Shown one piece after another: positions 55,610 through 64,000 of a DNA stretch of 64,000 bases. Position numbers and translations under genes: made by a program. Below the pieces are notes generated by a model. It was not told the DNA's origin and did no database searches. It was given only the letters and a program-made list of their open reading frames with translations. Source of the DNA: Cenococcum geophilum 1.58 (Eukaryota; Ascomycota; Dothideomycetes; Gloniales; Gloniaceae); the NCBI GenBank assembly GCA_001692895.1, contig KV748178.1:5434867-5498866 (forward strand), in the 5' to 3' direction. The stretch's first letter is position 1, and each line of letters opens with the position of its first letter.

Positions 55610-55786
55610 TGTTGGGATTATATTACGTGTGGTTATATAATCACGTATCTCCACGGCACTAGCGTAGCGAGGAGCCTTAAGCTCCTCGCCCTTCCTTACC
55701 CTTTCTTAGAACAATTAAAAGAAGAATAACAATTATTATACTATCTACGAACCGTAGCTATATAATATTACCTTATGTAACCAATA
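55610..55786 (+). repeat. 5' LTR of element D (177 bp)
   Basis: Contains a perfect hairpin GCGAGGAGC-cttaa-GCTCCTCGC at 55667-55689 and the near-palindrome GTGGTTATATAATCAC near 55629-55644, which holds a TATA-like core. Compared with the 3' LTR it has more C-to-T and G-to-A changes. Confidence 0.93.
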
Positions 55787-55995
55787 CTAATTAGTGGTTA
55801 ACTTTACTGTTATACTATAGAATAGCAAGGTATTCCACCAAGAAGAGACGAGCCACTATACCAGTGCTACTCGTGCTAGAGGAAACTGTCTTTTAAGGTT
55901 AGAACTGGTCCTAACCCTTAAATAGAACTCTTCTACGAATCTAAGGATCTAAAGGCTAGAACTGGTCCTGAGCCTTTCCTAGATTATAAATTCTT

Positions 55996-56960
55996 GTGTC
56001 TATTACGCAGAATAACACGTATACGAGTCTTCGCGATTTAAGGCCAGAACTAGTCCTAAGCCCTATAATCGCAGATTCTCGTTATAAACGCGTACCAAAC
56101 GACAATTCCTATAACTCTATAATCTCTATTATAACACCTAATAATATAGCCGTAAGCCGAAAATATGGCCATAGTCACGTTAAATAACTGGAAAGACTCC
56201 TTACTACTAGGGGTAGCTATATACGCGAAACTCATCAACCAAAATTGGGACGAATTTACCATTAATATAATAACTTATACCGCAAAACAAGTTAACGGCT
56301 TTCTCCTACACTATATTCTATTTTACCAAAGTAGATACTACGCCGATTTATAGCTGTGGGAATATTTTAGGGAGGATTTTATAGGATGGACTGCCAACAC
56401 CTAGGCACTTAGTAATATTTATATTATTTAAGATTTTTAAGACTTCCTTTGGGAGAATGGAGTATTTGTCCCTATAGATAGGGGTAATATTAGAGACAAT
56501 ATTTAGAAGCAAGTTCTTAATATAAAAGAAGAACATAAATAGACTTTACAAGAGATTAAGCACTAAAAGAAGTTTAACTCTTAAGGGAATCCTAATAACG
56601 GATAGCTATAAGCAACACTATAGACAACCTTAGGCTATCAAACACCTTAAGTTCCTCAGGCTGCCGTATCTCAACCTATACCTTAAGCTCCGTCCTACTA
56701 GCAACCTCTATAGCAACCTCTGCAAGAACCTCCACAAGAACCTCCACAAGAACCTCCGCAGTAACCACAGCAGCCGTAGCAATCTCCGTAAGAACCTTTG
56801 CAAGAACCACCGCAACAACCTCCGCAGTAATATCCGCAGCAATATCCGCAGCAATATCCGCAGTAACCTCCGCAGTAACTTTCGCAAAAGCTTTTACAAA
56901 AGCCTCCGTAATAACCCAGATCTACAAACAGTATCTTTAATTAGCAGCAATAGTTATATA
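55996..56960 (+). pseudogene. Gag-like protein of element D with Gln/Pro-rich tail
   Basis: Two overlapping plus-strand frames are open: 55996-56187 (SLRDLRPELVLSP…) and, from ATG 56165, MAIVTLNNWKDSLLLGVAIY, then LINQNWDEFTINI, FLWENGVFVPIDRGNI and a charged linker. From about 56660 to 56930 the same frame becomes repeats of Gln-Pro-Pro-Gln-Glu-Pro and Gln-Tyr-Pro-Gln, with many Gln as TAG/TAA. The 'NNW' start and overall layout resemble Gag proteins of fungal Copia or TR-GAG elements, but there is no clear capsid motif. Further downstream (57000-57860) are Tyr/Asp/Thr-rich repeats without recognised function. An upstream block repeats the phrase AGAACT(A/G)GTCCT at ~55905, 55960 and 56047. 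Confidence 0.5.
56685..56925 (+). repeat. short tandem repeats coding Gln/Pro-rich tail
   Basis: Units such as CAAGAACCTCCGCAGTAACC and AATATCCGCAGC recur every 12-24 bases. They encode PPQEPPQ and QYPQQYPQ when TAA/TAG are read as eroded Gln codons. Confidence 0.7.
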
Positions 56961-57980
56961 TTCCTCTATAAACATTTAATAAGCTTTAGAAGATTTAGTG
57001 TGGAGGATTCTAAGATTTCTGTGGTTCCTAAGGTAGCTATAAAGGTGGCTACCAGCGTGATCCAGATAGGAAGTTCTTGTGGAGGGTACCGTAAAGGATA
57101 GGTAAAGAGAGAGTAATATAAGGGGGGGGCAGTTAAACTAACATAGTTACACAAGCAATTTATAAAAGAAAGAACTGCTAGTATCTACGGCAGCTACAAA
57201 CCCGATAACTATTGTAACTAATATGCCCTACGACCCGACAAGCCTATAACAAGACTCTGTGCCGATCTGCCTATGGAACCGACCCTACGCTAGCACCGTA
57301 CTGCCATATACCATCAACAAACTAATAGCGCCGCTATGCCTACTATTACAATACTAATCGCGCTAATACGCCTGCGATCTACTAACCAAACAATCGCGCC
57401 AATACGCCTACGATCTAATAACTAATTAATAGATCGAGCTCTACGTTTAACCACTATTACCACCCAACGCTCGTACCGTACTGCTACCTAAATCTAATAA
57501 CTGTCGCGCCTATACGCCTACGACCCACCGACCGAATAATTATGCCTGTACGCCTACAATTAACCGACCGACTAGTAGACAAGCTCTATGCTTAACCACT
57601 ATCACTACCGCCGCTAGTACCGTACTACTACCCAAATAGACTTTTACTGCCTGCAATCTACCGATCAACTAATAGACGAGCCTGTACTTAACCACTATCA
57701 TTACTATCGCTAGTACCGTACTACCACCTAGACAGACCGCTGCCATACTTGCAGCTAATTCTGATTTAACTATTGCTGCTCTGCCCGCAGCCAATCTTTA
57801 ACCTTTACTGCTTTACCTGCAGCTAAACCAACACCTTACTACCTTACTAGCTTTCTACAGCGCCACAAGCATAAAGAAGAATTGCCAGAAGCTTCTTATG
57901 GAGCTTAGTAAGGTAGATAACGGTTCTAGGGCACGCTACCTACGACGTTCTATAGACCCTAGTTCCAACCAGCCAATCAG

Positions 57981-58007
57981 GATTTTCCATCCCCGGGATG
58001 GAAAATC
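57981..58007. repeat. 27-bp perfect palindrome
   Basis: GATTTTCCATCCC, one central C, then GGGATGGAAAATC: 13-base arms with no mismatch. It lies in the 3' non-coding part of element D, about 290 bases before the 3' LTR. Could be an RNA structure for packaging or dimerisation, or the trace of a small insertion. Confidence 0.85.
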
Positions 58008-58299
58008 GCTATTAGCTCGCTTACCACTAGCGCCTTAGCGGCCTTCGCAAGGTATCTACCTACTACTTCCAAACAATTCTTTCTCCTTTCTCTTCTTCTC
58101 CTTAGTTTAGTATTTTCACTAAATGGCAATATATAAGCTTTGGTTTGAAGGTATTTATATAAGCCGCCACAGGAGGCAAATTTTAGAACAGCGAGACTTA
58201 TATTATAATGGCAATAGTAAGTAAAGAGGATTAATACTTGTTACGCTAGTCAAGCTGTATTTTATATATAGATGGCAACCATAAAAGAAGAGTTGCTAG

Positions 58300-58476
58300 T
58301 GTCGGGATTGTATCACGTGTGGTTATATAATCACGTGTCTCCGCGGCACTAGCGTAGCGAGGAGCCTTAAGCTCCTCGCCCTTCCTTACCCTTTCTTAAA
58401 ACAATTAAAAGAAGAATAACAATCATCATACTATCTACGAACCGTAGCTACGTGATATCACCTTGTATAACCAACA
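58300..58476 (+). repeat. 3' LTR of element D (177 bp)
   Basis: Same length and ends as the 5' LTR, with the same hairpin at 58357-58379. It retains CACGTG at 58314-58319 and 58332-58337, an inverted E-box-like pair that is eroded in the 5' LTR. Confidence 0.93.
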
Positions 58477-58489
58477 CTAACTTTTATAA

Positions 58490-59345
58490 ATTACTAACCT
58501 TAAAATCCTTGCCTTTTATCTCCCATTAACACCACTAGATTTTAATTTCTTACAATTTTAGTTTTAGTATATACTACCAAACCTATACGTTAGTTCGGTT
58601 TATAATATTATAAATATTAATATGCTGTATTATATACCCAGGGCATACTATATATACAATAGTTATAATATCGCCTTCTTATATCCTTATCTCTTACCTC
58701 TTAGTAGGACTACCTAAGTTTTGGTTTCTGCGACCCCTAGCTTTAGGGCATATACTAAACCCACACGTTAGTACCGTTTACAATATCGCAAATATTAGCA
58801 TGCTATATCGCATACCCAAGGCATGTTATATGTGCAATAGTTGCAATATTGCCTCTTCGCAACCTTGGTTTTTGCCTCTTAATAGCACTACCTAAGTTTT
58901 GGTTCCCCTAATCCCTAACCTAAGGCATACTACTAGACTATTATATTAACATATTTTGCAATATTGCAAATATTAACATACTACGTTATATACTTAAGGT
59001 ATCTTATATCTATAATAATTGCAAGCTTAACTTATTACCTTTTTATATCCTAGCTATACCTAGTATTAACGGGTTTTACTTCCCTAGAATCCTAGATTTA
59101 AGGCATACTTATAGCTTTACACAACTATAAGATTCCGTAATATTGCAGTTATTTAAGCATTACGTTATATACCTAAGGAATGGAATATATGTATTGTCTA
59201 TAATATCTAAATCCTTTACCTAAGCTTTTAATTTATATCTTCTACACAATAATTATATTTTCCTAAAATCCTAGTTATAAAACATCTCTACCCTTAGGCG
59301 ATTATACGTTTTCGCAATATTACCAATATCTAGGGTTAGTGCACT
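58490..59345. repeat. ~178-bp satellite, four to five monomers
   Basis: The phrase (C/T)GTTT…CAATAT(C/T)GCAAATATTA(G/A)CAT recurs at about 58596, 58774, 58952, 59132 and 59309, a period of about 178 bases. Each monomer also shares 'CCCAAGGCATGTTATATGTG' (or eroded forms), GCAATAGTTGCAATAT, CCTAAGTTTTGGTT, and an AAGGCATA(C/T)T box. Later monomers are more diverged. No coding capacity. Size is close to a nucleosome repeat, as in many centromeric or heterochromatic satellites; a centromeric role is not shown. Confidence 0.85.
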
Positions 59346-60599
59346 TTTACTTTTATTTTTATGCTTATTTATAAAATTAATTTACCTTACTATCGCGATT
59401 CTGGCTTCTAGTTGTTTACTTCTATAATATTTAACCCTTAACCTTTTCTTTTCTCTATTATATTTCCTACTATATTATAAGCAACTTATAAAATGTTTTA
59501 CTAATAGCGGTCTTTACATTATATCCTTTCTTATATTTAAGTTTAGCAAGTTATATATCTTAGTCTATTAGTGCTATACTAGTCTGCCTATTTGCTAATC
59601 ACGCTAATTAATTATTTTAGAATCCGTATTTTAACCCGCTGTTAGAGTTTTTCCCTTTATATAAATACTGTCTAGGATACCAAGACCGCTATCTAATTAT
59701 CCTATAAGATAAACCCTAAGAGATTAGAACTTAAAGTGGTAATATTATAGGGAAGCTAGGACTAAGTTGGGAATATACTTAGCACTTATAATTATATTCG
59801 CGCTAAAGAATACGTTAAGTATAGGATATGCGGCAATATGGAAGCGTTGGCGTTTAATATAATTGCCGCCTTTAAGCAGTATCCTATTTAGCTGTTTATA
59901 GAGAGGAGCTACTTAGTACTGTTGTTAAGCGAAAATTAAAATGGTAGGAGGAGTAAGACTAAAATTAGTAAGCTAAGAGAGGGTAATACTATTTATAGGC
60001 GATAGGAATAATTCCGACCTAGTGTTTTTTTGCTAGTTTAAAACACCAGAGCTCGCGGAGAAGTATTACTATAGTAAATTAAAAGCACCTCCAGCCAACG
60101 CCCTAAGTGGGATCTCGGCGTACTTTATTAAGAGTAAAATAACTCTATAGGCTTGCTCTATAACAATATATACTAGTGCTGCTTATATTATTACTAGTTT
60201 TATCTCTAATTTATTATAAGGCAAAAGCCTTATAAGTCCGCTTACTAAATACTAGTTAGCCCATACTAGGACAAGCTTATATTAATAGCTATTATACCTA
60301 GTAGTAAGATTTGGCCTATAGGCTTTAACACTAAGCGCCCTTATAATAATTATAGTCCCTACCTAATATAGGAAAAAGCTGGCTATTGTAACTAGCGACG
60401 CTATAAACTCTAGCTTATAGATGCTAAAGCTAGAAGTCCAACTTCTACGTAAGTACTTTATATTATAGGTATTATAGCTCTTATAGTATATTACTAATAT
60501 TTAAATCTAGTTATATTCTTATTAAATATATAGGTTATAGCTGGCCTATTTTTAACCCTAAATAGTATAACTTCTACGCTAATAACGCCTTAAACCGGT
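59346..60599. other. AT-rich spacer, no recognised gene
   Basis: A plus-strand stretch near 59690-59930 has a partly open frame (AKEYVKYR,CGNMEALAFNIIAAF) but no identifiable domain. Nothing else is visible. Confidence 0.35.
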
Positions 60600-63110
60600 G
60601 TTTAGAAACCGGTTTCTACTAGAACATCTACTAATTCTAGTAATAATGCCACCCTAACTAACCCGCTGTCGATCCCTACCTATATTCCTAAAAATAGCGA
60701 TTAGTCTACGGCTAGTATTGCTAAGATTACTACCGTTAGTAAAAATAATACTATAATAGGCGGAATATCTAAAAAGGGCAATGCGGATGCTTGTAGAAGT
60801 TAGCTATCTCTGCCGCTAGCGTTAGTAGATACCCCTAAGCTATATAGGATTAAGAAGATAGTATAATTAGAAAATAATCTAATAACTCTAGATAACGCTA
60901 TAGACGTGGAGTCTACTAATAGTAGTAATAACGAAGATAATAGCGCTCCCCTCCTTAGTAAAGATAATGGCGCTAAAAACGACTTTGTAGATTATAAGAA
61001 CGAAGGGGATATTAGTAATCCTAATACCACGTTTTTTGAATGCATATACGTGTATATATCTCTAATATATCCAATATAGATGCTCTCTAAATTTAAAACT
61101 AATATTTATTTAGTTAAAATTCTGGCTTTAGCTAAGCGATAAAGAAAGAATGCGAGCATATTAATGAAGATCTATAGTTAGAGGTATATAGATGCCTTCG
61201 TCTTAGTCCTAACACCAACTTTAACGCAGATAGCTTTTTATTACTACTATAGCCGGTTATAAAATCCTTTAGGGAGAAAAAATGTTAACTAATTGCCACC
61301 CATTATTAGATTATATTTAAAGAAGATAATGTTAATAGCGGTATACGCGCTAACTAGATAAGATTGGGCAAGATGGTAATTGCAATTCTTGCCTATATAC
61401 TAAACCGATTAATTATTTTTAATAAATAGGCTATTTAGGATTTCTAAGTAAAAAAATATAGATTATATTTTACTTATTCTAAAGGGAAAGCTAAAAGTAC
61501 GTAATGCTCCTTATAGGATAGATTATAAAGGTAGTGTACCTATGTTGGTAAGAATCCATATTCTAAATTTAAAGAGTTAATAGCTTAACGCTTTTTATAG
61601 CATTACTTAGACGTTTATTAGCCTGGGTAAACAATATAAAAGTAGGGCTTAGTTATTAATATATTAAGGATATACGTAAATCCGTAGATATAAATAGTAA
61701 AAGAGATATTTAGTTTTAGCTAATCTATAATAACTATAACAAAATGCACTATAAGTTCCTCTTTAATATTCTTAAGTACTATAAAAGCAATATTATTTTT
61801 AATGTAGATATCCCCGACGTTAAATATTATACCCCGCTTATTAGCTTATCTAGATTTTATTATTACCACAATATTAAAGTATTAAAAAAAATTCTTAAAT
61901 CCCCTAGGTATAAAAATAACACAGACTATAAAGCTTAAAAAGCCCCGTTATATAGCACCATATACATCTTATCTAATTTTATTAAGAAGCGCTTAACCTA
62001 AAGCTAGTAGTTAATTGGTAGGTCTATAAAAATTGGCTAACTAGATAATGCCCTTATTTAGTAATATTCTAGTACTTTAAGAGGCGCTATTTCCGGTAAT
62101 CTTGGCGCCTTTTTAGGAACTTTATTAATAAGGCAAGGTAATAAATAGGAGAGTAAGCCTGGTTATAATCTACTACTTAGTCCTAATATCTACGTGCTAT
62201 AGGGAAGTGTTAATAGAATAGTTAGGACAAAAGTAAAGCTAACTAAAGGTGCTAGGAAGAAAATGTAAGAGATTATAAACGGCTTCTATAGTGTTATCCC
62301 TTAGTTTATTATTAGATATTTAATAAAGATAAAGTGGTTTATTAAGGAACTGTTTATTTAGATTAAAACAACGCAAACTAACTAAAACTCCTATACTACC
62401 TATAATCCCTTTACTGCAAAGCAGATAAACGAGGCCACTTATAACCTTAAAGCGGAGTTTAAGCTATTATATAGTAAGAAATTAGTCGGCTAAATATATA
62501 AAGTGTTAAAACCATAATACGAAACTATAGAATAATATTAGCTTAGTATAGCATTATAAAAAGCCTTTATATTTATATCAGTTTTTTAGAATAGCATAAT
62601 TAAAAGGATAAAGGTTAAGGTTTTAATATGCCTATTATACCTATATACTTATTAAAACAAGAATAAATAAAATTATACCCTTAGCCGTTGCAAAAACCTT
62701 AATAATTTAATCCTTTACGGCGAGTTAGACTCTTCTGTGTAGATAAGCCTAAGTATAGATACCTTAAAAACTGTTCTTATTAAACTTTGGCCTACTTACA
62801 AATGTAATTTATAGAAGTTAATTATATTTACCGCATTCCCTATATTTGCATTTATAATATGCCTAGTATATTATATTTGCAATAAGCGCAATATTCTTAC
62901 ACCCTACTTATTATTTAATCTCTTAGATATAAATATGGCGAGAATACTTGCCGTCTTATAGCTAGCCAGATCTAAGTTAAAAGGGATAAAGTTATTATTA
63001 ACGACTTTAACACTAAGGCCTACTAAGGCCTCTTACTTCTACCGGCTAGGATCCATATAGTAACTTTTAGCAAGTTTTATTCTGCTAGTGTAAAATCAGT
63101 AACTTAGAGC
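60600..63110 (+). pseudogene. unidentified long RIP-broken gene
   Basis: Plus-strand frames extend over ~2.5 kb. The first part is Ser/Thr/Asn-rich and acidic (TNSSNNATLTNPLSIP, DAIDVESTNSSNNEDN-type). After a frame change the second part, from about 61690, stays in one frame for over 450 codons with only TAA/TAG interruptions: ATG 61744 MHYKFLFNILKYYKSN, IFNVDIPDVKYYTPLISLSR, LRGAISGNLGAFLGTLLI, KGARKKM-EIINGFYSVIP, KWFIKELFI-IKTT, YNPFTAKQINEATYNLKAEF. I do not recognise it; an inactive transposase or a multi-copy fungal protein are both possible. It is flanked on both sides by pieces of the ~178-bp satellite. Confidence 0.45.
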
Positions 63111-63389
63111 TTATTTTTAGTATTGTAAATTTAGACTTTAAAGCCGTAGATTAATTAATTGGCGTAAAGCCGTTATATTATAGTAAAGCTATATCTAGGC
63201 AATTTGCATCGTAATCCTTAGCATAGTGTTACACGTAGAAATGTTTAATTGTAAGAATTAGGAAGGGGTTATATTTTAATTAAATTTATAAGATTATAAC
63301 TAAAAGTCCTCGCGGCGTAGTGGTACGGTAAGTAATATAATTGCTGCGATTTAAAGCTAGCCTAATAAAATTAAAAACAGTTATCTCTA

Positions 63390-63411
63390 ATATATATATA
63401 TATATATATAT
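63390..63411. repeat. (TA)11 microsatellite
   Basis: Uninterrupted TA run. Similar runs occur at 24060-24081 and 3494-3512. Confidence 0.9.
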
Positions 63412-63454
63412 GCTAAGAAGCATAACTTATAAAATTAGGCCTTAAGACTACTAA

Positions 63455-63575
63455 AACCCGCGTATTAGCACTTTTTATAATATTATAAATATTAATATAC
63501 TGTATTGCATGCTATATATACAATATCTAAAATCTCGCCTACCGCCGGAGTTATAGTTTTTACGACCCTATATAT
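63455..63575. repeat. isolated satellite monomer fragment
   Basis: ATTATAAATATTAATATACTGTATTGCATG … CTATATATACAATA … TCTCGCC … TTTTTACGACCC follows the same order as the ~178-bp satellite at 58490-59345, with an internal deletion. A weaker match lies at about 62845-62900. The last stretch, 63576-64000, may contain a minus-strand RIP-broken frame (IGNYAGLMANNCYREAGRAI, KKLKGKL) of unknown family. Confidence 0.6.
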
Positions 63576-64000
63576 ACCTCTAAACCTACGTAATAGTGTT
63601 TTTATTAAGTTTATTTTATTTCTAATAGCTTATTACACTACTTGCGCGACTTTAATTATTTCCACATTATATGCCGCCTACTTAAAATTCTCTAAATAGC
63701 CAAGATAGTAAACGCATACAGTAAAAGCCCTATCCCATCTTAATTTTAGGTATTTGCCGTTATAATTGCCTTAAAAGCTCCTTATTAACCCCTATTAGAT
63801 TTTTATTAGACCGCTATTCTACAGCTTACCCTTTAGCTTCTTAATTGCTCGGCCAGCCTCTCTATAACAATTATTAGCCATTAAACCGGCGTAGTTGCCA
63901 ATGTCGCTTATAACTTTAAAAAGCTGTTTATATTTATTGTTTAGACGAATAAAGTTTTCTAAATACTACTAAGCCTTTAGTTTATAGCGTCCAGTTTAGC

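Larger units (their letters stand above)
55605..58481 (+). mobile_element. non-autonomous LTR retrotransposon D (TR-GAG/LARD-like, 2.87 kb)
   Basis: LTRs of 177 bp (55610-55786 and 58300-58476) begin TGT(T/C)GGGATT and end ACCAA(T/C)A, the TGTTGG/CCAACA ends being inverted repeats. Both outer flanks are CTAAC (55605-55609 and 58477-58481), a perfect 5-bp target-site duplication. The 2.5 kb interior has no reverse transcriptase or integrase motif. It codes a Gag-like protein with a long Gln/Pro-rich tail, so it would depend on enzymes supplied elsewhere. It is less RIP-damaged than its surroundings, especially the 3' half and 3' LTR, consistent with a later arrival. It sits beside the KDZ transposon. 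Confidence 0.9.

Noticed and set aside
55996-56262. Overlapping frames on both strands in element D
   Set aside because: The minus-strand frame (56056-56262) is the antisense of the Gag-like region and has no independent support.

Overview
The window reads as heterochromatic, AT-rich DNA of a filamentous ascomycete (Pezizomycotina). CpA and TpG dinucleotides are strongly depleted. Almost every recognisable reading frame is broken by TAA or TAG exactly where Gln (CAA/CAG) or Trp would be expected, and catalytic Asp, Glu, Gly and Arg codons have changed by G-to-A. This is the signature of repeat-induced point mutation (RIP). I see no intact protein gene, tRNA, rRNA or CRISPR array. What remains is a fossil record of host genes and nested transposons. 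The order (class) level assignment is inference from the mutation pattern and gene families.

Layout. 0.3-1.3 kb: Myb/SANT-like protein pseudogene (+). 2.8-3.2 kb: minisatellite. 4.6-5.3 kb: protein kinase pseudogene (-). 5.9-8.7 kb: two blocks of ankyrin repeats (-). 9.7 kb: palindrome cluster. 11.4-17.8 kb: two diverged direct copies of an unidentified protein-coding unit flanking a ~0.5 kb foldback/MITE-like element. 18.2-23.8 kb: Ca2+/H+ (CAX) antiporter pseudogene (+) split by a 4.1 kb insertion that carries two ~1.43 kb tandem units. 25.24-31.59 kb: Ty3/gypsy chromovirus A (+), 192-bp LTRs. 31.6-33.8 kb: DUF3435/FluG-like pseudogene (-). 36.9-38.2 kb: PIF/Harbinger transposase pseudogene (+). 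38.30-44.89 kb: Ty3/gypsy chromovirus B (-), 203-bp LTRs and perfect TSD, with an extra ORF antisense to gag-pol. 44.95-51.53 kb: Ty3/gypsy element C (+), truncated inside its chromodomain. 51.5-55.6 kb: KDZ/Plavaka-type DDE transposon remnant (-). 55.61-58.48 kb: short non-autonomous LTR element, 177-bp LTRs, perfect TSD, Gln/Pro-rich Gag-like product. 58.5-59.35 kb: ~178-bp satellite. 60.6-63.1 kb: long unidentified RIP-damaged reading frame (+), followed by stray satellite pieces.

The genes do not form a working pathway. The shared theme is accumulation and mutational silencing of mobile elements, plus host-type multi-copy families (kinase, ankyrin, DUF3435, CAX) that were presumably duplicated and therefore also hit. 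The most unusual points are the convergent antisense ORF in chromovirus B, the non-autonomous LTR element, the insertion-split CAX gene with its 14-bp target duplication, and the RIP-conserved but unidentified protein pairs.
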